From positions 1 through 64,000 of the forward strand of contig JADJOT010000007.1 of assembly GCA_016713625.1 (NCBI GenBank): a stretch of 64,000 nucleotides of DNA, read 5' to 3'. The position numbers and the translations under genes were made by a program. The stretch comes from Candidatus Accumulibacter affinis (GTDB lineage Bacteria; Pseudomonadota; Gammaproteobacteria; Burkholderiales; Rhodocyclaceae). The notes below the pieces were generated by a model, which saw nothing but the letters and a program-made list of their open reading frames with translations, was not told the DNA's origin and made no database searches. Below are positions 26,013-35,076 of this stretch, in pieces (the stretch's first letter is position 1; the number at the start of each line of letters is the position of its first letter).

Positions 26013-27483
26013 CGATGCGGGAAGTCATGAAGCGGCAGGCGGAGTTGGGAGAGTTGTCGATTGGATCAAGTCCTCGATCCCAAATCACGGGATGACATAC
26101 CCAAGCTTCTGGTGGGATTGCAGTACATTTATCTGAACCGTGGAACTGGGACGAGGTTTTTCGATCCTGCAAGAGGTCATTCCGCGGCTGCTGACGGCAA
26201 GAAGGCCAGCGATACCCTGGGGCGTCCCGGGATGGAGCAGTGGGGATTCTGGTATTAGGCGTCGTGCGCCTGGGGCTCGTGCGGGATTACGACCGGTTCA
26301 AGAACTGGCCAATCAGCACAAGACGCTTCGGCAGATGCGGGCACGCGGACTGGTCGATCAACAGACGTACAATTACGACCTGAAAGACAACCTGCGGTTA
26401 TTCACACCGGGATTCTGGACGAATTACGGCAGTGGTGCGCTGGTCACGCCTGCTAAAAATCCAGACGAGGTACTCAGGGGCGCGTGACTCCTTTGTGGTC
26501 GAAACCGACGTTCATTTTCCGCCGTACCAATCTGCTCCTGGATGCGGTGCGCAAGATCATCGAATTCAGCGCACAGATCACGACAAACTCTCCCTGAAGG
26601 GATGGCGCCAAAGCCTATAGCCTTCGCCAATTCAAAAGTTGCCGCAAAATACAGAGGCCCAGGCACTCTACTTCACAAGAGGAAAGCGTGCGCCAGGCAA
26701 GGATACAAGAAATTCGGGAGGCCAAGCTACCTGGCGGCGGCTGTGGGCTATCTGGGACGGCGCGGGCCCGTCGGGTGCTCCACCGGCTGCGTGCTCTGTG
26801 CGTGGCGATGCTAGCAACTCGACGGCTACCTGGTCCATGCCGAACGTCAGATCGACCAGATTCGGCGTCGGGTGCTGCAAGGCAGTGATTCCGCACACGA
26901 GAAGGTCTCCATTTTCGCACCGCACCGAATGGATTGTTAAAGGCAAGGCGGGGTTCCGGTAGAACTGGGATTGCGGGTGTGTATTCTCGAAGACCAGCAC
27001 CGTTTCCTTCTCCATCACCAAGTCATGGAAAAGCAAACGGACGACCAAGTGGCGCTCGCATGGTTGAGCAAAGCAGACGCGTTTTCCAAGCCTGCGAGCG
27101 GTGGGTTTCGATAAGGGTTTCCAGTCCGTCGAATCGACAGGCACTGGAAGAACGACTCGGTTGGTCGCCCTGCCCAAGAAAGGCCGGCACTCGATGGCAG
27201 ATCACCGGGCTTTCCTCAAGGCTCGGCGGAAGCATTCAGCGTGGAATCGGCGATCAACGGACTGGAGCATTTCGGTTTGGATTTGTGCCCGGATCACGGG
27301 ATTAAAGGATTCAAACGCTATGTCGCCATGGCGGTACTGGCGCGAAACATCCATCGCCTCGGGTCGTAGTCCGGGCGCAATGCCCGCGCAAAATCGGCGG
27401 TCCCTGAACCACAAAAACGGCTGCCTGACACAATTACCAAGAGTTGGGATGGATGGGCCAAGAATCCTTGCCACAATTTATGT
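26013..27483 (+). pseudogene. Decayed ISNCY-type transposase
   Basis: Fragments in all three + frames, in the right order, spell a transposase: KSRDDIPKLLVGLQYIYLN near 26080, ILVLGVVRLGLVRDYDRF near 26250, DSFVVETDVHFP near 26500, and VESAINGLEHFGLDLCPDHG then KGFKRYVAMAVLARNIHRLG near 27240-27370. The DDE core is recognisable but interrupted by many shifts and stops, far more than one indel per gene, so this is genuine old decay. Element ends are not identifiable. Confidence 0.75.
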
Positions 27484-27730
27484 CCATAGCATATCAGAGT
27501 CCTTAAAGGGATTCGCTCGAATAATGGCAGGTATTACCAATTACTCGCGGATCAGCTCCACCCCTGGCTGGCACGCCCAATTTTCTAAAACGGCTTTTCT
27601 GCCAGACACTAGATAGTCTGCGCCGCAAACTTGCGGACATCTCCGGATGGATAGGGCTATTCATCCATAGCCCTGCCTGCTGACCTTCATCGACGCTGAT
27701 AGCGCTCTCGATGAAAGGCAGTGCAGGCAG

Positions 27731-27967
27731 ATGGGCATCGATCAAGGTCGCCGTACCCGTACGGCAGAAGTCACCATCCTCCTTACCGAGGACAGGACGG
27801 CATCTCTCCTCAAGATTCAACCAGCCACGCTCGCCACCTGGCGCGTCAAGGGTCGGCCGCATCTACCCTTTGTACGTGTCGGGCGCTGCATTCGCTATCG
27901 CCGCCAGGATATTGCCGCCTTCATCGACGGGCACCTCGCGGACCGTACCGGGACCGGGCGGGAATGA
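27731..27967 (+). CDS. AlpA/MerR-like helix-turn-helix protein
   Basis: 78 aa. LKIQPATLATWRVKGRPHLPF and VRVGRCIRYRRQDIAAFID match the excisionase/AlpA-type winged helix with the usual R-Y-R-x-x-D-I motif. Such proteins act as excisionases or transcription regulators of integrative elements. Its stop overlaps the ATG of the DUF3987 gene (ATGA), the usual arrangement of this module. Confidence 0.8.
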   Translation: MGIDQGRRTRTAEVTILLTEDRTASLLKIQPATLATWRVKGRPHLPFVRVGRCIRYRRQDIAAFIDGHLADRTGTGRE

Positions 27968-29413
27968 CCTTGGACAGCCCCTCTCAAGTTTCCCGCCCCT
28001 CATGGGCCGAGGAAGATCGCCCTGATCCGCTGCCGCTGTCACGCGAATTTGATCCGCCAACTCCCTATCCGGTAGAAGCCCTCGGCCCCATCGGTACAGG
28101 CGTCGTGCAAAAAATGCACGAAATCATCCAGGCACCGGTCGCACTGATCGGTCAATCCATTCTGGCAGCGATGAATCAGGTCGCCCAGCCTCACGCCAAC
28201 GTGATCGTCGATGGCCGGGTGTCCCCGTTATCGGAGTTCTTCCTCACCCTGGGCGAATCCGGCGAGCGCAAATCCGCTGCCGATGGCTGGGCGTTGGCTG
28301 GCGTGCGTGCCCGGCAACGCATCCTGATGCAACAATTTGTTGTCAATCGGGAAACCTACGAGGCTGCCGCCAAGCGCATCCTTGCCGACAAGAAGCTGAG
28401 CGGCGAAGCCAAGCAGGCCAAGCTCGGTGAACTCGACAAACCCAAAGCACCGGTCATGCCGCTGTTCATCGTCTCCGAGCCGAGCACCGAGGCCATCCAT
28501 CGGCAACTGATCGTCGGCATGCCTGCCATCGGGCTGGTCAATGATGAAGGTGGGCAGTTCCTCGGTGGCTACGCCATGAGTGCCGAGAAGCGACTGGGCA
28601 CCTTGACCACACTTTCCCGCCTGTGGGATCGCGGTGAGTTTGACCGGGTCCGCGTCGGCGACGGTTCCGGTAGCTACTACGCCCGCCGCCTCAACCTGCA
28701 TCTGATGGTGCAACCCGCCGTGGCCTCGTTGCTGCTGGCTGACCCACTGGCCCGCGAGCAGGGATTTCTGGCGCTGCCTGGTCAGCTTCCTCAATCCACC
28801 GCCGGTCAGCGCAAGTACGTCGAAACCGATCTCGGGCGTACCGCCGAGTACCAAGCCTATACGGCACGGATGGATGCACTGCTGGAGCAGGAATGGCCCA
28901 TCACCGACAACCATGAACTCGATCCCCCCAACATCGTCCTGACGCCATCAGCCAAACGGGCATGGGTGGCTCTCTATAACGACATCGAGAAAGCCCTCGG
29001 TGGGGATGGCGATCTGGCCCCGATCCGTTCGCTGGCCTCGAAGGCACCGGAACACATCACCCGGATGGCCGGCACTTTCGCGGTGTTCGAGGGTGACAAC
29101 GGGAATTCACGAAGAACACATCGACCGGGCGGCGCTGCTGATGCAGCACTACCTGGCCGAAGCCACGCGCCTGTGGGTGCGGGGTCAGGTATCGGCAGAA
29201 CTGAATTTGGCGCAGGAGGTGTTGAACTGGTTGCGCGACAAGATGGGGCCGGGTCGGGCGATTCCGCTGGCTGACATTTACCGCAATGGCCCCTCGGCCA
29301 TCCGCAGCGCTGGTGCCGCCAGAAAAGTCATGCAGTTGCTGGCGCATCACGGCTGGGTTGCCATCGCCGCCCACCCCACGGCTCGCGAAGCCTACGAACT
29401 GGTGGCGGTGTGA
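27964..29413 (+). pseudogene. DUF3987 protein (primase/helicase-like), frameshifted
   Basis: The first frame runs from ATG 27964 through IIQAPVALIGQSILAAMNQV, FFLTLGESGERKSAADGW (a nucleotide-binding-like segment) and ASKAPEHITRMAGTFAVFEG. Near 29100 the frame shifts and continues IHEEHIDRAALLMQHYLAEA to the TGA at 29411-29413. DUF3987 proteins are replication-type proteins in integrative elements. One indel separates an otherwise complete protein of about 480 aa. The next gene overlaps its stop. Confidence 0.82.
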
Positions 29414-29805
29414 TGACTTTCCAGTTCTCACGCCCTCTGGCTGCGAATCTTGCGAATCCCGCGAAAGACCGCACTGCGCCTACGTTTGCGCCTGTGCGAA
29501 GCGATGCGAATCTTGCGAATCCGAACCACTCACTCGACGACCGCATTTGTTGCGCCGACTGCAGCCAGCTTTCGATGAGCGGCGTCTGCCGGGCTGCCGG
29601 CACGAAGAACAAGCCCGTGGTCGCCAATCGCGGCTATCAGCCGATCCGGGATCTGCCACGCCGCTGCGAAGGCTTCACGCCGTATGGCGACCAACCAGAT
29701 CAGCGCCGAGGTTTCGAGCGCTGGCCAGGACTGCTCCGCGTTCATTCCAACGCCACGCCACCCGGCGCAGTGGGTGGCCCCCTATGGAGATCATTCCATG
29801 AATAA
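29413..29805 (+). CDS. Element protein with Cys-rich segment downstream of DUF3987
   Basis: 130 aa from ATG 29413 (overlaps the DUF3987 stop). The first 40 residues are encoded by GCGAAT-type repeats and read ANLANPAKD...DANLANPN. The second part has CCADCSQLSMSGVCRAAG and RRCEGFTPY, a spacing seen in small zinc-binding proteins next to DUF3987 in mobile elements. Its end overlaps the next small gene. Function unknown. Confidence 0.6.
   Translation: MTFQFSRPLAANLANPAKDRTAPTFAPVRSDANLANPNHSLDDRICCADCSQLSMSGVCRAAGTKNKPVVANRGYQPIRDLPRRCEGFTPYGDQPDQRRGFERWPGLLRVHSNATPPGAVGGPLWRSFHE
29443..29523. repeat. GCGAAT-type repeats, copies 2 and 3
   Basis: GCGAATCTTGCGAATC then CCGCGAAAG at 29443-29467 and GCGAATCTTGCGAATCCG at 29506-29523, near-identical to the block at 24675. 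Here the repeats lie inside a coding frame. Confidence 0.6.
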
Positions 29806-29962
29806 CCCGTCCATCTCCAAAAACCTGCATCCGGTCTGGCAGCGCCATTTCGGACTTCAGACCATCCAGCCGACCAAGCCACTGGCCAAGCCCCGGAATG
29901 CCGGCGAGGCCCTGATGCGTGCCGTCCAGGCATTGGCCACTGCCCATCCCACCACCCGATAA
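29798..29962 (+). CDS. Small hypothetical protein (54 aa)
   Basis: ATG 29798 has GGAG about ten bases upstream and overlaps the end of the previous gene. The product begins MNNPSISKNLHPVWQRHFG and is followed 12 bases later by the coiled-coil gene. No motif recognised. Its overlap and spacing within a tight run support that it is real. Confidence 0.55.
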   Translation: MNNPSISKNLHPVWQRHFGLQTIQPTKPLAKPRNAGEALMRAVQALATAHPTTR

Positions 29963-29974
29963 GGAGATTACCCA

Positions 29975-30817
29975 ATGAAACTAAATCCGTTCAACAAGAA
30001 GTCCACCGCGTACTACGACAAGGTCAAGGCCGAGTACGACCAGCTTCGCCGCCAACTGGCCGTCGTCAATAAGGAATTGATCGATGCCGAGCAGCAGCAC
30101 GCCAAGGAGCGTGATCATCAAACGCGGTGCGTGATGCCGCCGGCAAGATGTCAATGAATACACCGCCAGCGGCCAAAGCACACTGGCCGGTGCTCTGCGC
30201 CGCACATGAGAAAGTGGATCGACTCAAATCGCAGGCATCCAGCCTTGAAAGTCAAATCCGCCCTCTGTTGCGCGTACTGGATGCGCCCGACGCGTTCGCG
30301 CAGGCCAAGAAGAAACTGGATGATCTGGTCACCCAGAACAAGGCGCAATCCGCTGAAGTCGAGAACACTGAGGCGCTGATCGCCAAGATCTGTCAGCGGG
30401 TCGCCGATCTCCGGAGACGCATTGCCGCCGAAACCAGCTGCCGCGCAGATGATGCTCAATAACGAGGTCGAATTTGTCGTGCCGGAGTTACTGACTAGGC
30501 TCGAGGCAGAACTTCGGATCGGTCGATCCTCGCTGGCCGATCAGCAGAGCAAGCGCGACACCGCCAGTGCCAAGTTGGGCGATTTGCCATCGGCCATACG
30601 CGAGGCCGAACGCACTTTCATTCACTGCCGGGCTGTCGTTGTAGAGATCGATCTCTACGAGCAGCTGATGCCGGTTATGAATGCTGTGGCGCGCGCTTCG
30701 GCCGCCCGGCGAGAAACCAGCTACCTCCACGACGAAACCCGGTTCGAGATTGAGATTCCACGCGAGCTGGTGGAAATCGCGCAAGCCGCACTGGCCGACG
30801 AAGTGCCAGTCACCTGA
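29975..30817 (+). pseudogene. Coiled-coil protein of the element, two frameshifts
   Basis: Ribosome site AAGGAG precedes ATG 29975. The first frame gives MKLNPFNKKSTAYYDKVKAE to about 30120, a second frame gives HEKVDRLKSQASSLESQIRP to about 30430, and the first frame then resumes with LLTRLEAELRIGRSSLADQQ to a stop at 30817. Together about 275 aa of heptad-rich helix. The joints are at an A-run and near CAGCTG. It could instead be two or three overlapping small genes; the continuous coiled-coil character favours one gene. Confidence 0.55.
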
Positions 30818-30977
30818 TCCATGGCGGATGGCGGCGAGTCTCGGCATAGCCGCCATACGTGCTGACGCAGTTGCTTCACGTCGTCAGTGATCCTCGCCAT
30901 GCCGCGTAACGCCCGCCGGCGCTGACTGCGAAAGGCATCGCAGAAAGCCGGCACCCCCAAACCTTCAGGAGACAACG

Positions 30978-31277
30978 ATGGAAATCAAACCCACCCGATT
31001 CAACATGACCAATCCGTTCGCACCCATGCAGCAGCGGATGAATCAGGTCGAGACCGTGCTGCGGGCAGATGCCGCCGGCACAACTGAACAACTACTGGCC
31101 GAGATGCTGCCACCGATGCCAATGCACCGGCATTCGCCGCTGACTGAATCTGCCGTGACGATGGTGACGGTCAAGGCCGAAGAGTGGATGGCGGGCCAGT
31201 CGCACAGCAACGGTTCCCGACCACCATCCTCCGACCTCGGCGCATCGTCGGCACCATCCCGTGGCAGTGGCGCTTGA
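30978..31277 (+). CDS. Hypothetical element protein (99 aa)
   Basis: ATG 30978 has AGGAGA upstream. The N-terminus MEIKPTRFNMTNPFAPMQQR is convincing, with a helical middle; the last 25 residues are low-complexity Ser/Gly/Pro. A second frame from about 31240 to 31417 encodes a basic helix (MMRKAAKQQMKQFNKLQRQM), and the two could be one gene split by an indel. No family recognised. Confidence 0.45.
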   Translation: MEIKPTRFNMTNPFAPMQQRMNQVETVLRADAAGTTEQLLAEMLPPMPMHRHSPLTESAVTMVTVKAEEWMAGQSHSNGSRPPSSDLGASSAPSRGSGA

Positions 31278-31443
31278 TCGTCTCCGGCATTCGCCTGACC
31301 CGAATGATGCGCAAGGCGGCCAAGCAGCAGATGAAGCAGTTCAACAAGCTGCAGCGCCAGATGATTCGACGGGTCCTTCCTCGCCGCAATGCCATGCGGG
31401 GGGCGACAGCCCGCTGATCCGCTACCGACAGCCAGCGAAATGA

Positions 31444-31501
31444 GGTTACCAGGGTTACCGGTTACCACCCTGGTTACCACCCGGCGATGTGCCGGGTTAC
31501 C
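31444..31501. repeat. Five GGTTACC direct repeats
   Basis: GGTTACC occurs at 31444, 31453, 31460, 31472 and 31495, all on the same strand, just upstream of the next gene. Spacing is irregular (7-23 bases). They could bind a regulator or an initiator protein. Confidence 0.55.
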
Positions 31502-31519
31502 AGCATTCAAGGAGATGAA

Positions 31520-31954
31520 ATGAACACCATGACGATCAACAGCAGCAAAGCCCCTATCCCCAGCCAGCCGCTGGCCCACTGCAACCCGGAAGTCGAGCAG
31601 CGTGTCCAGCAGTGGCTCGCCGGCAGGCAGTTGCTGGTCTGGATTCCGATCATCAGTCAGGAGAACTTTCCTGGCGTACCGCCGCAAGTCTTGCAGTTTG
31701 CCGATCAACATCAGGAGGCAATGCGCTGGCCCATCCACCGCCCGGAGGACTTGCTGGCATTACCAGACGGGATCACCGGCTGGTTGCTACCTGCAGACGC
31801 CAAAGATACCGATGTGGCCTGTGGCATATGGAACGGTGAGATTTACATCTTGAGCGTGCAGGACAAACGCACCGGGCACAAGCAGACCTTGCTGGGCGAA
31901 CGCTTCGATATTGCGACTGGGCAGGCTGATGACCCCGAACAGAGCGTGGTTTGA
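31520..31954 (+). CDS. Hypothetical element protein (144 aa)
   Basis: ATG 31520 has AAGGAG upstream. No known family. The region EVEQRVQQWLAGRQLLVWIP and a beta-rich centre (WLLPADAKDTDVACGIWNGE) are the notable parts. It lies in a consistent run of small element genes leading to DUF2924 and the recombinase. Intact. Confidence 0.55.
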   Translation: MNTMTINSSKAPIPSQPLAHCNPEVEQRVQQWLAGRQLLVWIPIISQENFPGVPPQVLQFADQHQEAMRWPIHRPEDLLALPDGITGWLLPADAKDTDVACGIWNGEIYILSVQDKRTGHKQTLLGERFDIATGQADDPEQSVV

Positions 31955-32021
31955 CTTGGCTTCTGGTTGCCACAGCGCGTTCATGGAGGTCCACAAACCC
32001 CTCTCAATGAAGGAGATTGAA

Positions 32022-32267
32022 ATGAAGATGACAACCGTCACCGCACTGGTGACCGACACCAACAAACGCTTTCGGGGAGCAATGCCTGTGCAGGTCGAGT
32101 TTGACGCCCACGGCCCGGTATGTATTCAGCACGCCGGGCAGACCTACCATTACACGGGCAAGGAGGGACGGAGCCTAGACAGGGGACTTGCTACACGCGA
32201 GATGGCCACCGTCGATGACGCCCGCCTGTGGACCACGCTGGACGTCATACAGATCTGGGAGGACTGA
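32022..32267 (+). CDS. Hypothetical element protein (81 aa)
   Basis: ATG 32022 is preceded by AAGGAG at ideal spacing. MKMTTVTALVTDTNKRFRGA starts a small beta-rich protein with HAGQTYHYTGKEG in the middle. The stop is 2 bases before the DUF2924 start, a tight coupling typical of an operon. No function recognised. Confidence 0.6.
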   Translation: MKMTTVTALVTDTNKRFRGAMPVQVEFDAHGPVCIQHAGQTYHYTGKEGRSLDRGLATREMATVDDARLWTTLDVIQIWED

Positions 32268-32269
32268 GG

Positions 32270-32742
32270 ATGACAGCCAGTCCGAAATCCTCCGTCGCCG
32301 CGCAACTGGCGGCGTTGCCCCAACTGCCCCAGGATCGCCTTTGGGCAATGTGGGACGAACATTTCCCGCGCCGACCTTCGCGAGTCAATCGGCGATACCT
32401 TGAAGCGCGCTTGGCCTACCGCCTGCAGGAGATCGCCCTCGGGGGCTTGTCGCCAGCGGTCAGGGCGCATCTCGCCGACTGCGGCGAGCGCCATTCCAAG
32501 ATCAAGGTCGGACGTGGACCGGAGATTCGCATGATGCCGGGCACCACGCTAATCCGCGAATGGGATCGCCGCGAGTACCGCGTCACCGTCCTGCCCGATG
32601 GTCTGTACGAGTTGGACGGCACGCGCTACAAAAGTCTGTCGGCGGCGGCACGCGCCATCACCGGTACGCACTGGTCGGGGCCGGCCTTCTTCGGCGTGAA
32701 GGGGATGTCGAAAATGAACGTCGTCGCCCCCGGAAACGATAA
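32270..32742 (+). pseudogene. DUF2924 protein, frameshifted near its end
   Basis: LPQLPQDRLWAMWDEHFPRR, YLEARLAYRLQEIALGGL and DGTRYKSLSAAARAITGTHW are the DUF2924 signatures, and SGPAFFG ends the domain. In the sequence as given the frame runs straight into the recombinase; one extra G in the GGGG near 32703 would end it at TAA 32742, with a 29-base overlap. DUF2924 genes normally precede large serine recombinases in integrative elements. Confidence 0.8.
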
Positions 32743-34061
32743 AGCCGTCTATTGCCGCGTCTCCAGTGACGAGCGGCTCGACCAGTCCTTCAACTCCCTC
32801 GATGCTCAGAAGGAAGCAGGGCTTGCTTCACATTGCCAGCCAGCGTGCCGAGGGTTGGATTCCGGTATCCGATGACTACATCGATCCCGGCTTCACTGGC
32901 GGCAATATGGATCGGCCCGGGCTGAAACGGTTGATGACCGATATTGAGGCTGGCAAGATCGACATTGTGGTGGTGTACAAGATTGATCGCCTGACGCGCA
33001 GTCTTGGGGACTTCTCCCGGCTGATCGAAGTCTTCGAGCGGCGTCGGGTGTCGTTCGTGTCGGTCACGCAGCAATTCAATACCACGACCAGCATGGGCCG
33101 GTTGATGCTCAACATCCTGCTGTCGTTTGCACAGTTCGAGCGCGAGGTCACCGGCGAGCGCATCCGCGACAAGATTGCCGCTTCAAAAGCGAAGGGCATG
33201 TGGATGGGGGGCCACCCGCCACTGGGCTATCGCATCGAAGATCGGCGGCTGATTGTTGTCGACGTCGAAGCGAATCTGGTCAGACGCATCTTTACGGATT
33301 TCACACGCTGCCGGTCAACCACCGATCTGGTACGCCAACTGGCCGCCGACGGCAAAACCAACAAGCAGGGCAAGCCGTTCAGCAAGCAGATGCTCTACAA
33401 GCTGATGCACAACCGGGTCCACTCGGCGAGATTCCCCACAAGGGAAAGAGCTACCCCGGTGCGCACCAAGCGATCATTGATCTGGCGCTATGGGATGCGG
33501 CTCACGCGGTTCTCGCGGAGAACAATCGGCAACGTACCTCGGAGACGTGGCAACGTCGCCAACCGGAGGCTTTACTGCTCGGGCTGTTCTATACGGCGGA
33601 CGGCGAGAAATTCCAGCCGGCGTTTTCGTGCAAGCCAAACGGCAAGCGCTATCGTTACTACGTGCCGAACCGGAAAGTGCGCTTCGGTGCCGATGCCAGC
33701 CAAGCCGGCCGGGTGCCAGCGGAACCCATTGAGCAGATGGTGTTGGCGCAAGTCCATGCCGCGCTGACAACGCCGGAGATGGTGCAGTCGGTGTGGGATG
33801 TGGTCAGGGCCGAGTATCCGGAAATCACCGAGCCCGAGGTGGTGCTGCCATTGCGCCAACTGGGGCAGGTGGAGCAACTGTTCCCCGGCGGAACGCCAGC
33901 GCATCGTGCAGTTGCTGATCGAGCGGGTGACGCTGCGTGAGGAAGGCATTGAGATTATCTGGCGCGAGGTGGGTTGGCACACGCTGGCCGGCGAGATGCG
34001 GCCGGGCACGATAGGCACGGAATTACTGGAACTCGAACAGCAGCAGGAGGCATTGGCATGA
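32714..34061 (+). pseudogene. Large serine recombinase, three frameshifts
   Basis: From ATG 32714: YCRVSSDERLDQSFNSL with the catalytic serine region, then VVVYKIDRLTRSLGDFSRLI and NILLSFAQFEREVTGERIRD, the resolvase-domain motifs. The recombinase domain and C-terminal region (YYVPNRKVRFGADA, then FP and AERQRIVQLLIERVTLREEG) follow. Shifts sit near 32835 (extra T), 33411 (one base missing) and 33885 (extra C in a C-run). It would integrate and excise the element. The C-terminus is followed by its usual partner gene. Confidence 0.88.
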
Positions 34062-34478
34062 CACGGATTATTCAGACGGGCGCGGCGGGCCAACAGCCGG
34101 GGGCGAAACTCACGACCTTCATCCCTGTACGCATCAAGCGGCGTGGTGGGCGCAAGGTGGTGGTGCCGGCGGCGACCGGAGACAAGATGCCGGAGCACGA
34201 TGCGCCGATTCTGACGGCGCTATCCAAGGCGTTTCACTGGTAGCGGCTCATCGACGAGGGGCATCGTCAAGAGCGGATCGGACATTGCTCGCCAGGAGGG
34301 ACTCAATCAGAGCACCGTCAATGAACTGCTGCGACTGGCATTGCTCTCGCCGGTGGTAGTGCGCAGAATCCTCGACGGCCATCAGCCGAAAACCTTGAGT
34401 CTGATCTGGCTGAAGAACAACTTGCTGCCGTCGGACTGGGATGAGCAACACACGTTGTTTGACGAATTCGATGCGTAG
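34058..34478 (+). pseudogene. Recombinase-associated helix-turn-helix protein, amber stop plus frameshift
   Basis: ATG overlaps the recombinase stop (ATGA). The N-terminus FIPVRIKRRGGRKVVVPA is shared with the gene at 49967. TAG at 34240-34242 follows KAFHW; reading continues with RLIDEG, then a one-base shift near 34260 and SDIARQEGLNQSTVNELLRL (helix-turn-helix), VRRILDGHQPKTLSLIWLKN and a stop at 34478. Such small genes regularly follow serine recombinases. As written it is inactive. Confidence 0.7.
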
Positions 34479-34690
34479 GCTGGGTTTGTAATGTTTCTGG
34501 TCAGTGCAGTTGCCGCACAACCATCGGCCCGAAAGCCGCATGAAATCGAGGGGTCGAGCGTCGGCCAGCCACAGGTCAAATGGAGAAAAGAGAGGATTCT
34601 GGGTGCTGGCGGGCAGGAAAATGGGGGTATTTCCGACACGCCGACAACGCATCGCCACCCGGAACCGCGCCAGTGCTGGCGCTCCGGGCA

Positions 34691-34724
34691 GAAAAAAGCC
34701 CAACCGATAAGGGTTAGGCTTTTT
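34691..34724 (-). terminator. Rho-independent terminator downstream of the tRNA-Lys genes
   Basis: On the minus strand AAAGCCTAACC and GGTTGGGCT pair with one mismatch and are followed by TTTTTT. It sits 8 bases after the tRNA-Lys(CTT) 3' end. A T-run on the + side could make it bidirectional for the element. Confidence 0.8.
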
Positions 34725-34731
34725 AAATTGG

Positions 34732-34804
34732 TGGGGCGTCAGAGACTCGAACTCTGGACCTACGGATTAAGAGTCCGCTGCTCTACCAACTGAGCTAACG
34801 CCCC
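34732..34804 (-). tRNA. tRNA-Lys (anticodon CTT)
   Basis: 73 nt without CCA. Acceptor GGGGCGT pairs with ACGCCCC; the D arm contains AGCTCAGTTGGTAGAGC, the anticodon loop is CTCTTAA, and the T arm has GAGTTCGAGTCTC. Lies 45 bases downstream of a second tRNA-Lys. Confidence 0.96.
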
Positions 34805-34849
34805 ACGTGGCACCCACTGCACGACGCAGCAGGCGCTTCTGTCGACTGG

Positions 34850-34922
34850 TGGGTCGGGTGGGATTCGAACCCACGACCAATGGATTAAAAGTCCACTGCT
34901 CTACCGACTGAGCTACCAACCC
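34850..34922 (-). tRNA. tRNA-Lys (anticodon TTT)
   Basis: 73 nt without CCA. Acceptor GGGTTGG pairs with CCGACCC (one G-T), the anticodon loop is CTTTTAA, and the T arm has TGGGTTCGAATCCCA. It forms a minus-strand pair with tRNA-Lys(CTT). Confidence 0.96.
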
Positions 34923-35043
34923 TGCGAAGCGGCGAAGTATAGGGGAAGGGCCTGAGGAGTGTCAACGCAAGCGGGCGCTTGTGCATCCCGTTGGCCTATC
35001 CTCTGGCGGCTGATTCAGATTCCGTCTCCACAACTGGCCGGGC

Positions 35044-35070
35044 AAAAAAAAGGGCGCCACGCGGGCGCCC
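35044..35070 (-). terminator. Rho-independent terminator, probably of glnK-amtB
   Basis: On the minus strand GGGCGCCC, loop, GGCGCCC then TTTTTTTT. The insertion sequence at 35077-36672 now lies between it and the amtB stop, and one copy of the IS direct repeat overlaps its arm. Confidence 0.75.
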
Positions 35071-35076
35071 CAAGGG

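Noticed and set aside
24260..31501. CRISPR array at the short repeats
   Set aside because: Repeats are too short and irregularly spaced, with no unique spacers of constant length and no cas genes.
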